DNA of 53,206 bases from Pseudoalteromonas rhizosphaerae (GTDB taxonomy: Bacteria > Pseudomonadota > Gammaproteobacteria > Enterobacterales > Alteromonadaceae). The stretch lies in contig NZ_CABVLM010000021.1 of assembly GCF_902498845.1 (NCBI RefSeq), forward strand, positions 1 to 53,206. The letters run 5' to 3'. Below the pieces are notes generated by a model, which was given only the letters and a program-made list of their open reading frames with translations, did no database searches and was not told the origin of the DNA. Positions 24,361 to 32,300 of the stretch are shown here, one piece after another. The first letter of the stretch is position 1, and every line of letters starts with the position of its first letter. Both the position numbers and the translations under genes were made by a program.

Positions 24361-24440
24361 TAGGTTCTAGGTTCTAGGTTCTAGGTTCTAGGTTCTAGGT
24401 TCTAGGTTCTAGGTTCTAGGTTCTAGGTTCTAGGTTCTAG
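24361..24440. repeat. TAGGTTC heptamer tandem repeat, array 1
   Basis: About 11.4 perfect copies of the 7-bp unit TAGGTTC lie between the second and third tRNA-Gly genes. Stops occur in all frames because 7 is not a multiple of 3. Confidence 0.97.
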
Positions 24441-24502
24441 CAAAAGCTTGTGCCTTTCATCTTTTACTTTGAAACTATTAACCAATTTCTTTGGTTAGAA
24501 AT

Positions 24503-24578
24503 TGGAGCGGCACACGAGGCTCGAACTCGTGACCTCGACCTTGGCAAGGTCGCGCTCTACCAACTGAGCTAGTGCCGC
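24503..24578 (-). tRNA. tRNA-Gly (GCC), copy 2 in transcript order
   Basis: This 76-nt tRNA with encoded CCA begins GCGGCACTAGCTCAGTTGG on the minus strand and has anticodon GCC. It is identical to the 24750-24825 copy. Its 3' trailer forms a hairpin with the CCA end (24482-24505). Confidence 0.96.
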
Positions 24579-24580
24579 AT

Positions 24581-24675
24581 TCTAGGTTCTAGGTTCTAGG
24601 TTCTAGGTTCTAGGTTCTAGGTTCTAGGTTCTAGGTTCTAGGTTCTAGGTTCTAGGTTCTAGGTTCTAGGTTCTA
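24581..24675. repeat. TAGGTTC heptamer tandem repeat, array 2
   Basis: About 13.6 perfect copies of the same unit as array 1 lie between the first and second tRNA-Gly genes. The copy number differs from array 1, as expected from slippage after duplication of a tRNA-spacer unit. Confidence 0.97.
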
Positions 24676-24749
24676 TCAAAATTAAACCTTGTTCCTTTTG
24701 CCTTTCATCTTGAATCTTTATTTCTACTCCAATTTCTTTGGTGAGAAAT

Positions 24750-24825
24750 TGGAGCGGCACACGAGGCTCGAACTCGTGACCTCGACCTTGGCAAGGTCGC
24801 GCTCTACCAACTGAGCTAGTGCCGC
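24750..24825 (-). tRNA. tRNA-Gly (GCC), copy 1 in transcript order
   Basis: This 76-nt tRNA with encoded CCA and anticodon GCC is the first intact copy after the promoter. Three 78-bp repeats, each starting with the first 18 or so bases of this tRNA, lie directly upstream in the precursor. Confidence 0.96.
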
Positions 24826-25058
24826 ATTTCAAAATTGTCAGTAATTTGTCCGTTGGTGCGCGACAAGTCGCGGTAAACGTTCTGGCAACTGAGCTAGTGC
24901 CGCATTTCAAAATTGTCAGTAATTTGTCCGTTGGTGCGCGACAAGTCGCGGTAAACGTTCTGGCAACTGAGCTAGTGCCGCATTCAAAATAGTCAGTAAT
25001 TTGTCTGTTGGTCCGCGACAGGTCGCGGTGAACGTTCCGGCAACTGAACTAGTGCCGC
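24821..25058 (-). repeat. Three tandem 78-bp repeats carrying the tRNA-Gly 5' end
   Basis: The units begin at 24821, 24899, 24977 and 25054, a period of 78, 78 and 77 bp. On the minus strand each unit starts GCGGCACTAGCTCAGTTG, the tRNA-Gly 5' end through part of the D-loop. A unique sequence with the hairpin CGCGACTTGTCGCG and an AT-rich tail follows. The promoter-proximal unit is the most diverged. All lie between the promoter and the first intact tRNA, so they would be part of the precursor transcript. Confidence 0.9.
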
Positions 25059-25115
25059 ATTCAAATTGCTCAAGCACACTAACCCCGCGGGGGTTATCGT
25101 CTTAAGCGGGGCAGG

Positions 25116-25143
25116 ATTCTACAATAATCCGATGTGTTTGCAA
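25116..25143 (-). promoter_or_regulatory. Promoter of the tRNA-Gly array
   Basis: On the minus strand TTGCAA (25143-25138) and TAGAAT (25121-25116) are 16 bp apart. They are followed by a GC-rich discriminator (CCTGCCCCGC), the pattern of stringently controlled stable-RNA promoters. Nothing else on this strand needs a promoter here. Confidence 0.7.
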
Positions 25144-25150
25144 GTGTTTT

Positions 25151-25696
25151 TTACAAATTAAAGAATTTTTCTTGGTAGACTTTTAATTCCATGATGGAAT
25201 CTTTGATATCATCAAGAGCAAGGTGTGAACCTTTTTTGTGCACTTGTGCTAAAACTTCTGGTTTCCAGCGTCGTGCTAGTTCTTTGATAGTGCTTACGTC
25301 TAAATTACGATAGTGGAAGTAATCTTCCAGTTCACGCATATATTTATTCATAAAGCGTCTATCTTGGCCTATTGAATTACCACACATAGGCGAAGCGCCT
25401 GCAGGAACCCACTGCTTTAAAAATGCCAAAGTTTGTTCAACAGCATCTTGCTCTGTGAATGTGCTCGCTTTACAGCGTGCAGTTAACCCTGACTGACCAT
25501 GTTGCTTAGTACACCATTCATCCATACCATCAAGCAATTCATCACTTTGATGAATTGCAATAGTTGGCCCTTCAGCCAAGATGTTTAACGCACTGTCGGT
25601 GACAACCGTGGCGATTTCGAGTATTTTGTCTGTACTTGGTTCAAGACCTGTCATTTCGAGGTCGAGCCAAATCAGATTTGATTTATGAAAAGACAT
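25151..25696 (-). CDS. orn: Oligoribonuclease
   Basis: Orn degrades 2- to 5-nt RNA to mononucleotides and clears pGpG made from c-di-GMP. The 181-residue DEDDh exonuclease has D12 and E14 in WLDLEMTGL, the NSIGQDRRFMNKYM segment, and H158 with D162 in HLALDDI. Length and motifs match the family. It is divergent from rsgA, a common gammaproteobacterial arrangement. The c-di-GMP enzymes earlier in the window are functionally linked. Confidence 0.96.
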   Translation of the reverse strand: MSFHKSNLIWLDLEMTGLEPSTDKILEIATVVTDSALNILAEGPTIAIHQSDELLDGMDEWCTKQHGQSGLTARCKASTFTEQDAVEQTLAFLKQWVPAGASPMCGNSIGQDRRFMNKYMRELEDYFHYRNLDVSTIKELARRWKPEVLAQVHKKGSHLALDDIKDSIMELKVYQEKFFNL

Positions 25697-25817
25697 AATT
25701 ACCTTGCGGTGCTTTCCTTTAGATCTAACGCATTTAGATATATCATATTAGTATCATCAGTCGACCTAAAGCTTTTTTTTCAAAAAGCACGACATTTAAC
25801 TAAGTTATGGGCCAAAA

Positions 25818-26876
25818 GTGGCAAAACAGAAGAAATTAAGTAAAGGTCAATCCCGTAGGATTAAGGCCAATCACCAAAAACGCTTGTCTAATGCAGATTC
25901 TGCGCCAACCACTAACAAGGTTGAGCAATGGCAAACTGACAATTTAGGTGCGCCTGAAAATGCCGTGGTGATCAGTCGGTTTGGTCAACATGCCGATATT
26001 GAAACTGATAACGGAGATGTTTTGCGCTGCAATATTCGCCGTACCGTTAAAGGTATTGTTTGCGGAGACGAAGTGCAATTTCGCCGCGCAAAAGTCAGCG
26101 AAGGTGATTTAGCTGGCGTTATAGAAGCGATGCATGAACGGCGCTCGCAACTTACTCGCCCTGATTTTTACGACGGTGTAAAAGTCATAGCCGCCAACAT
26201 TGACCAGATTTTGATGGTCTCTGCGGTACTACCAGAGTTTACCCCCAGTATTATCGACCGCTATTTAATTGCCTGCGAAGATATGGGCATTGAGCCTATT
26301 TTAGTGCTCAATAAAATAGATTTAATTGATAAGCCTGGGCTTGCTAACATCAACAAAATTTTGGATATTTATAGGTCACTTGATTATCAAGTATTACTAG
26401 TCAGTAATAAAACCGGTTACGGTATTGATGCACTCAAAGAAACCTTAATTGATAAAAATAGTATTTTTGTTGGTCAAAGTGGTGTGGGGAAATCAACTTT
26501 AGTTAACACTGTTTTACCTGATGCCGAAATACTGACCAAAGAGGTCTCTGAAAATAGTGGCCTTGGCCAACACACAACAACCGTGTCACGACTTCATCAC
26601 TTACCTTCAGGCGGTAACTTAATTGATTCCCCTGGTATTCGTGAATTTGGCTTGTGGCACTTAGATGTAGAGCGTGTTACTTGGTGCTTTAAAGAGTTTC
26701 GCAAGTTTATTGGCGGTTGCCGCTTTAGAGACTGTAAACATTTAAATGATCCAGGCTGTATAATTCGCCAAGCAATCGATGATGGTGATATTTCACAGCT
26801 ACGTTTTGATAGCTACCATAGAATTTTAGAAACAATGGCCGATGGCCGAGCGGGTGCTCGTGCTCCACGCGTATAA
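25818..26876 (+). CDS. rsgA: Small ribosomal subunit biogenesis GTPase RsgA
   Basis: RsgA is a circularly permuted GTPase that acts late in 30S assembly. The G motifs appear in permuted order: NKIDL (G4), then GQSGVGKS at 219-226 (G1), then DSPGIREFG (G3). An OB-fold and basic N-terminal extension precede them. The C-terminal zinc module has CRFRDCKHLNDPGC. It has 352 residues with a GTG start at 25818. It is followed 18 bp later by psd. Confidence 0.96.
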   Translation: MAKQKKLSKGQSRRIKANHQKRLSNADSAPTTNKVEQWQTDNLGAPENAVVISRFGQHADIETDNGDVLRCNIRRTVKGIVCGDEVQFRRAKVSEGDLAGVIEAMHERRSQLTRPDFYDGVKVIAANIDQILMVSAVLPEFTPSIIDRYLIACEDMGIEPILVLNKIDLIDKPGLANINKILDIYRSLDYQVLLVSNKTGYGIDALKETLIDKNSIFVGQSGVGKSTLVNTVLPDAEILTKEVSENSGLGQHTTTVSRLHHLPSGGNLIDSPGIREFGLWHLDVERVTWCFKEFRKFIGGCRFRDCKHLNDPGCIIRQAIDDGDISQLRFDSYHRILETMADGRAGARAPRV

Positions 26877-26894
26877 TTTTTTAGGAAAAAACTT

Positions 26895-27761
26895 GTGAGT
26901 TTAGACAAATTCAAAATCGCAATGCAGTACGCAATGCCAAAACATTTTGTATCCCGTATGGTAGGCAAGTTAGCTGCAGCTAAAGCAGGCGCACTAACAA
27001 CTACTTTAATTAAATTGTTTATTAAACAATATAAAATTGATATGAATGAAGCGCAATATAGCGACCCAGCTCACTATAAAACGTTTAATGAGTTTTTTAC
27101 TCGTCCTTTAAAAGAAGGCGTTCGGCCATTAACCACTGAAGATGACATCATTACTCACCCTGTAGATGGTGCCATCAGTCAACTAGGCCCAATTGTTGAA
27201 GGCCAGCTTATTCAAGCCAAAGGACATGACTATAGCTTACAAGCTTTACTTGGCGGCTCAGAGCAAGATACAGCGCCTTTTTTAGGCGGCGACTTTGCAA
27301 CGATTTACTTAGCGCCAAAAGACTATCATCGTATTCATATGCCGATTGATGGCACCTTGAGTAAAATGATTTACGTCCCCGGTGATTTATTTTCAGTAAA
27401 CCCACTTACCGCGCAAAATGTACCTAACCTATTCGCTCGTAACGAACGCGTAGTAGCCATTTTTGAGACTGAAATTGGCCCGCTTGCCATGGTATTAGTG
27501 GGTGCAACAATTGTTGCCAGTATCGAAACTATTTGGGCCGGTACAGTTACACCACCAGCAGGTAAAGATGTATTTAGCTGGAACTACAAAACCTCAGGTG
27601 AAAATGCAATTACCTTGAAAAAGGGTGAAGAGATGGGTCGCTTTAAATTAGGCTCCACGGTTATTTTAGCCTGGGGTGCTAATAAAGCAGATATCTTTGA
27701 TGATCAAAAACCAGGCACAGTGACTCGCATGGGCACACCGTTTGCTAAAATTGATGATTGA
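26895..27761 (+). CDS. psd: Phosphatidylserine decarboxylase proenzyme
   Basis: This enzyme makes phosphatidylethanolamine at the inner membrane. The 288-residue proenzyme cleaves itself within LGST, between Gly253 and Ser254, to form the pyruvoyl group; the Ser position is the same as in E. coli. Other family segments are FNEFFTRPLK, HPVDGAISQLG and PKDYHRIHMP. It starts with GTG at 26895 after TAGGA. The stop codon lies inside a TTGATGA heptamer repeat, so repeat length changes could alter the C-terminus or stop position. Confidence 0.96.
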   Translation: MSLDKFKIAMQYAMPKHFVSRMVGKLAAAKAGALTTTLIKLFIKQYKIDMNEAQYSDPAHYKTFNEFFTRPLKEGVRPLTTEDDIITHPVDGAISQLGPIVEGQLIQAKGHDYSLQALLGGSEQDTAPFLGGDFATIYLAPKDYHRIHMPIDGTLSKMIYVPGDLFSVNPLTAQNVPNLFARNERVVAIFETEIGPLAMVLVGATIVASIETIWAGTVTPPAGKDVFSWNYKTSGENAITLKKGEEMGRFKLGSTVILAWGANKADIFDDQKPGTVTRMGTPFAKIDD

Positions 27762-27780
27762 TGATTGATGATTGATGATT
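27751..27780. repeat. TTGATGA heptamer repeat spanning the psd stop codon
   Basis: Four perfect copies of TTGATGA begin in the last psd codons, with the psd TGA stop in the second copy. This is a different heptamer from those at the tRNA and rRNA loci. Confidence 0.9.
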
Positions 27781-27819
27781 AATACCTAATTAATAATTAA
27801 GTTATAACTCATTTTAATT

Positions 27820-27858
27820 AAAAACGCGGACTGACTAATGCAGTCATGCCGCGTTTTT
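27820..27858. terminator. Bidirectional terminator between psd and thiF
   Basis: AAAACGCGG (27821-27829) pairs with CCGCGTTTT (27849-27857), with an inner GACTG-type extension. It serves the convergent psd and thiamine operons. Confidence 0.85.
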
Positions 27859-27861
27859 TAT

Positions 27862-28635
27862 TTAAGCTCTTTCCCCAGCACACTCAGTACATTCGGGCGC
27901 TTTAGTTAATTTAAACTGCTGCTGCGCTAAACTTAGCCCATCAAAACGAATAAACTGACTGCCTTGATGATGGCCCAGCAAGATATTAACTGCCAACAGT
28001 GCTTGCATCGAGCCAATAACACCTAACAACGGACTAAGCACGCCCGCGTTACTGCAATTAAGCGCTTGCTGTTGCGGTTGTGCTCCAAATATACACCCGT
28101 AACAAGGGCTCTGTGGCTGGCGAAAATCGAAACACATCAACTGCCCTTCACTCGCTATTGCCGCCCCCGACACCAGTGGAATACCCAGTGCCAAGCATTG
28201 CTGGTTTACTACATAGCGAGTGCTGAAGTTATCGCTGCAATCAAGTACTAAGGTTGCGCCAGTAAAAACTTGTTCAGCATTTTCAGTGGTTAGTTTTGCA
28301 CTTACTGTGTTGATCTTGATTTGATTATTTAAGCTGCTTAATACTTTGCCCGCAGCGCTGACCTTATCTTGCCCTAAATGATTTACTTTATAGAGCACTT
28401 GGCGCTGTAAATTTGAAAGCTCAACCTTATCATCATCTAGCACGCTTAATTCGCCAATGCCAGCCGCAGCTAAATACAGTAATGCGGGGCTGCCTAACCC
28501 CCCCGCTCCAATTACCACAACGTGAGCGGCTTTGAGCTTTAACTGCCCTTCAAAGCCGACTTCTTTAAGCATTAAATGACGACTGTAACGTAACTGCTCT
28601 TTGTCAGATAAAGATCCTTTTATTGCCTCACTCAT
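27862..28635 (-). CDS. thiF: ThiS adenylyltransferase ThiF
   Basis: ThiF adenylates the C-terminal Gly-Gly of ThiS so it can accept sulfur for the thiazole ring. From the ATG at 28635 it has 257 residues and overlaps the thiDE end by 8 bp. The E1-like Rossmann motif is VVIGAGGLGSPALLYLA, with LQRQ and DCSDNFSTR following. Zinc Cys pairs are SPCYGC and PECTEC. The open frame extends 24 codons upstream into thiDE, and that extension is not expected to be translated. It is the last gene of the thiamine operon. Confidence 0.92.
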   Translation of the reverse strand: MSEAIKGSLSDKEQLRYSRHLMLKEVGFEGQLKLKAAHVVVIGAGGLGSPALLYLAAAGIGELSVLDDDKVELSNLQRQVLYKVNHLGQDKVSAAGKVLSSLNNQIKINTVSAKLTTENAEQVFTGATLVLDCSDNFSTRYVVNQQCLALGIPLVSGAAIASEGQLMCFDFRQPQSPCYGCIFGAQPQQQALNCSNAGVLSPLLGVIGSMQALLAVNILLGHHQGSQFIRFDGLSLAQQQFKLTKAPECTECAGERA

Positions 28636-30163
28636 TGCTATTAATAGCCATTTGTAAATCGGCAATCGCCTGTTGATAGTCACTGGCCTCACTAATAGCC
28701 CTAACAACAGCTACACTGCCAACACCGGTTACAGCAACCTCGCCCGCTCGTGCTAAATCAATGCCACCAATAGCTACCGTTGGGTAATCACTCATTAACG
28801 GCACAAAATGCTTTAACTTTTCAAGCCCTTGAATTTGCCCTGTCATATCTTTGGTCGTGGTTGGGTAAATAGCGCCAAACGCCATATAACTCGGGCGGTA
28901 ATTATGAGCACGCAGCATTTCATAAAAACCATGGGTCGAAATCCCCAAACGCATGCCCGACTCTTTAATGGCCACCAGATTAGCCTCAAGTAAATCTTCT
29001 TGACCTAAATGCACACCATAAGCGCCATGTTTGATTGCCAGCTGCCAATGATCGTTGATATACACATTGCCATCGTACTTTTTACCAAGTGTGACCGCCG
29101 CAGCAATAGCGTGTTCAAGCTCTTCTTCGCTGGCGTTTTTCATTCTAAGTTGTACAGTTTTAACGCCTTGCGCTAAGCACTTTTCTAACCAATCGAGACT
29201 ATCAACCACCGCATATAAACCAAGCTGTTTGTTTTCACACTCAGTAAAACCTGCCGCCATAGTAAATTCGTTTGGTTGTTCAAAATCCAGCTCATCACCC
29301 AGCCAACTGCCCGCTTCAATGACTTGTGGGTAATCATCAAGATTATCGGGAAAGCTCGTTTGTGCCACAGGGCCAATTCCTTCACCATAACGAACCGCAG
29401 CTTTTAAGCCTTGATTGATATAGGCTTTGGCTAAAATAAAGGCATCTTTAAGCGGGTAACCTTTCGCTAAACACGCTGCAATCACTGACGCCATACTACA
29501 ACCGGTACCATGGCTGTGCGGCGTTTGAATTTTTTCGTTACCAAGCCAATATTCATTACTGCCATAAGAGCTGGCATCACTGCAGTAATCAATGCAATAT
29601 CCGCTTGGATAATCCCAATGGCCACCTTTGATCAGCACCGCTTTTGCGCCCCAGCTTTGCAGCTTTTGCGCAGCCTCGATCACAGCACTGGGACCAATTA
29701 AATATATCCCAGTGAGCAACTGCGTTTCATGGGTATTCGGAGTGATCACATCCACCAGCGGCAATAAGCATTCTTTAATTGCGCTAACGGTATCTTCTTC
29801 TGTCAGTAAGTCACCACTGCTAGCAATGGCCACCGGATCATATACAACCAAAGGCGCAACCGGCCAAGTGGCTTTATAATGTTTTAGATGCTCACTGATC
29901 AATTGAATTTGCTGCACATTGGCCAGCATACCAATTTTAATAACACGGGCTTTCATGTCGCTTTCAAGGGCGAGTAATTGCGACTCAATAACATCGGTTG
30001 AAATCGGGTTAAGTGCTTCAACGCCTAGGCTGTTTTGCGCAGTCAATGCGGTGATCGCTGTACAACCATGGACGCCAAAACTTTGCATCGCTTTAATATC
30101 CGCCTGAATACCTGCACCACCGCCAGAGTCAGAGCCAGCAATTGTCCAAACAACATGATTCAT
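28628..30163 (-). CDS. thiDE: ThiD-ThiE fusion: HMP(-P) kinase and thiamine-phosphate synthase
   Basis: One 511-residue protein joins two enzymes. Residues 1 to about 265 are HMP/HMP-P kinase ThiD, with WTIAGSDSGGGAGIQADIKA, TPNTHETQLLTG and the catalytic-site HGTGCSMAS. Residues from about 315 are ThiE, with GLYAVVDSLDW, VQLRMKN, VYINDHWQLA, YGVHLGQEDL and FGAIYPTTTKD, which joins pyrimidine and thiazole phosphates. Around 50 residues link them. The reaction pair fits the pathway order. It lies between thiG and thiF. Confidence 0.94.
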   Translation of the reverse strand: MNHVVWTIAGSDSGGGAGIQADIKAMQSFGVHGCTAITALTAQNSLGVEALNPISTDVIESQLLALESDMKARVIKIGMLANVQQIQLISEHLKHYKATWPVAPLVVYDPVAIASSGDLLTEEDTVSAIKECLLPLVDVITPNTHETQLLTGIYLIGPSAVIEAAQKLQSWGAKAVLIKGGHWDYPSGYCIDYCSDASSYGSNEYWLGNEKIQTPHSHGTGCSMASVIAACLAKGYPLKDAFILAKAYINQGLKAAVRYGEGIGPVAQTSFPDNLDDYPQVIEAGSWLGDELDFEQPNEFTMAAGFTECENKQLGLYAVVDSLDWLEKCLAQGVKTVQLRMKNASEEELEHAIAAAVTLGKKYDGNVYINDHWQLAIKHGAYGVHLGQEDLLEANLVAIKESGMRLGISTHGFYEMLRAHNYRPSYMAFGAIYPTTTKDMTGQIQGLEKLKHFVPLMSDYPTVAIGGIDLARAGEVAVTGVGSVAVVRAISEASDYQQAIADLQMAINSNE

Positions 30164-30196
30164 AGTTACGTATTTCCTAATTTTTTACTTCATTTA

Positions 30197-30994
30197 TTAC
30201 TGTTGATGCCAAAATGGCATACCCATAGTGGGCGTAGATGGCGCAGCGACGTCTTTTTCTGGCATCGCCTTTGCTCGGTAAGCAAAACGACCCGCATCAA
30301 CGGCTGCTTTAAATGCATGACTCATGGTAACAGGGCAGCCCGCCCCTGCAATAGCCGAATTCAATAACACCGCATCATAACCTAATTCAAGCGCTTGGCA
30401 GGCGTGTGATGGTAAGCCAAGGCCAGCATCAACAATCAATGTGGTATCGGGTAGGCGCTCCCGAATAGTTTTTAAATTATATTTATTTAACAAGCCCTTA
30501 CCTGTGCCAATAGGCGCTCCCCACGGCATCAGTACTTCACACCCTGCATCAGCTAAACGCTGACATAACACTAAGTCGTCAGTACAATAAGGTAATACTT
30601 TAAAACCTTCGGCTAATAAAATCTGTGTCGCTTCCAGTAATGCAAATGGATCTGGTTGCAGGTTATAGTCATCACCAATCAACTCAAGTTTTATCCAATC
30701 GGTAGCAAACACTTCGCGGCACATTTGTGCCAGTGTAATTGCTTCATTGACACTGTGGCAGCCTGCAGTATTGGGTAGAATTTTTAAGCCCGTATCTTTG
30801 ATCAATTGCCAAAAGTCATCTCCTGCGGCGGCACTTTGTTGACGTCGTAATGACACAGTAACAATCTGAGCGCCAGAGGCAACAATCGAATCGGCCATAA
30901 CCGCAGGTGATGGATAAAGTGCTGAGCCAATTAATAACCGACTAGTGATCTGCTCACCATAAATACTGAAACTATCTGATATTACGCTACTCAT
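30197..30994 (-). CDS. thiG: Thiazole synthase ThiG
   Basis: ThiG makes the thiazole phosphate carboxylate from DXP, ThiS thiocarboxylate and dehydroglycine. From the ATG at 30994 it has 265 residues. Key segments are SRLLIGSALYPSP, DWIKLELIGDD with the Schiff-base Lys, LMPWGAPIGTGKGL, DAGLGLPSHA and VLLNSAIAGAG. It starts 1 bp after thiS ends. A longer open frame overlapping thiS is rejected. Confidence 0.95.
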   Translation of the reverse strand: MSSVISDSFSIYGEQITSRLLIGSALYPSPAVMADSIVASGAQIVTVSLRRQQSAAAGDDFWQLIKDTGLKILPNTAGCHSVNEAITLAQMCREVFATDWIKLELIGDDYNLQPDPFALLEATQILLAEGFKVLPYCTDDLVLCQRLADAGCEVLMPWGAPIGTGKGLLNKYNLKTIRERLPDTTLIVDAGLGLPSHACQALELGYDAVLLNSAIAGAGCPVTMSHAFKAAVDAGRFAYRAKAMPEKDVAAPSTPTMGMPFWHQQ

Positions 30995-30995
30995 A

Positions 30996-31205
30996 TTAGC
31001 CACCTTGGATCGGTGACAGTAATTCAATGCTATCGCCTTCGTTAAGTAAGGTAGTATCACATTGACTACGCGGTATAAATTGACCATTAAGCGCCACTGC
31101 AAAAGGCTCTTTTGCTGCAAACTGCGTCAAACCTTGGGCTACATTGGTGCTATCTGCTAACTCAAAATGTTGACCATTAATTGTTATTTTCATACTTACT
31201 TTCAT
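30996..31205 (-). CDS. thiS: Sulfur carrier protein ThiS
   Basis: This small ubiquitin-like protein begins MKVSMKITINGQHFELAD and ends with the required Gly-Gly (LLSPIQGG), which is adenylated by ThiF and carries sulfur to ThiG. The ATG at 31205 has AAGG upstream (69 aa). An ATG four codons later matches usual family length and is possible. It sits between thiO and thiG. Confidence 0.93.
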   Translation of the reverse strand: MKVSMKITINGQHFELADSTNVAQGLTQFAAKEPFAVALNGQFIPRSQCDTTLLNEGDSIELLSPIQGG

Positions 31206-31213
31206 AATAAGCC

Positions 31214-32215
31214 TTATTTTATCCGTGTAATGGCATCGGCCACTAAACTCGGTGCGAGTAAATAACCATGACGATATAAGCCATTAATGCTGATCACATT
31301 TTGCTGCTGGGAAACCTGCGGGCGGTTATCACTAAATGCAGGACGCAGGCCGGTTTGAATATTCAACACTCGCGCCTCAGCAAAACTACTGTGTACTGTG
31401 TACGCTGCTGATAACAGCTCAAGAGTCGAACGCACAGTGGCAGCCCCCTTATCTTGTGATTCAATTTCTGTCGCGCCAATTACGTATTGATGATTTGGCT
31501 TCGGAGCAATATAAATAGGATAACGCGGGTGCATTAACCGCACTGGCCGCGTTAAATTAACCTCAGGGGCGTACAAACGCACTACTTCGCCACGTACTCC
31601 GCGTAGCTTACACGCTACGCTTTTAGCGCCAAGGCCACGGCAATCAATAATATAATCAAACGATTGCTGTAGATTTAACGATGCTACATCAACCTGTTGT
31701 GCAAACTTAAAGCTCACATTACGCTGCTTTAGAGTGTTAAAACTGGCTTGATAAAAAGCCTGATTATCAATTTGCCCTTCGCAAGGTAAATACACACCTT
31801 GGTTAAAACGCCCTGTAAGCTCTGGCTCTAATTCAGCAATATGTGCCCCTGTTAACTGATGTCCTTGATGTTCAGCTAAAGGCTTTAAACGCTGTATAAA
31901 ACTTTGTAAGTCACCTTTATCTTGCTGGTGTGCAACCACAAGTGTACCTTGCTGTTGGAAAAACACCGCTTCATCAAGTTGCGCTAAAATTCTCGGCCAA
32001 CGCTTTATTGAATCCAGCCCCATCAAGGCCAAGTCTTGCTCGCAGAATACAGATTCAGCCAGTGGCGCAAGCATCGCCGCTGCCACTCTTCCTGCACTAT
32101 CAAGCGCTTGTTCGTCACCCGCTTCATAAACAGTTACCCGATGCTGTAAACTCAACTCAAGCGCCGTTAAACGGCCCGTTAAACCAAACCCCACCACCGC
32201 AATATTGTAAGACAT
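31214..32215 (-). CDS. thiO: Glycine oxidase ThiO
   Basis: ThiO is a flavoenzyme that oxidises glycine to dehydroglycine for thiazole synthesis. It replaces the radical-SAM enzyme ThiH, which needs tyrosine and is absent here. The 333-residue protein has the FAD motif NIAVVGFGLTGRLTALELS, the DAO-type substrate segment HPRYPIYIAPKPN, IIDCRGLGAK and the C-terminal GLYRHGYLLAPSLV. It uses oxygen, which fits an aerobic marine bacterium. Confidence 0.92.
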   Translation of the reverse strand: MSYNIAVVGFGLTGRLTALELSLQHRVTVYEAGDEQALDSAGRVAAAMLAPLAESVFCEQDLALMGLDSIKRWPRILAQLDEAVFFQQQGTLVVAHQQDKGDLQSFIQRLKPLAEHQGHQLTGAHIAELEPELTGRFNQGVYLPCEGQIDNQAFYQASFNTLKQRNVSFKFAQQVDVASLNLQQSFDYIIDCRGLGAKSVACKLRGVRGEVVRLYAPEVNLTRPVRLMHPRYPIYIAPKPNHQYVIGATEIESQDKGAATVRSTLELLSAAYTVHSSFAEARVLNIQTGLRPAFSDNRPQVSQQQNVISINGLYRHGYLLAPSLVADAITRIK

Positions 32216-32253
32216 GAGAATCCTTAATTCAGTTTTCTAGCTACAAGAGTAAA

Positions 32254-32294
32254 GTTAGCGAGCTTTTCACTCGCCAACTCTCTAACTCGCTAAC
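32254..32294 (-). repeat. Intergenic inverted repeat between thiC and thiO
   Basis: GTTAGCGAG (32254-32262) and CTCGCTAAC (32286-32294) are perfect inverted repeats with related AACTCGC-type copies between them. A 16-base stretch here recurs near the rRNA operon (53044-53059). It could form an RNA hairpin in the thi transcript. Confidence 0.6.
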
Positions 32295-32300
32295 TAGTTT

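Noticed and set aside
24659..24910. An 83-codon open frame on the minus strand across the tRNA array
   Set aside because: It is a translation of two tRNA copies and repeat sequence; the protein contains the same tRNA-derived peptide twice and has no family.
24361..25058. CRISPR-like repeat organisation
   Set aside because: The heptamers have no spacers, and the 78-bp units are head-to-tail copies of one sequence with tRNA ends. No cas genes are near.
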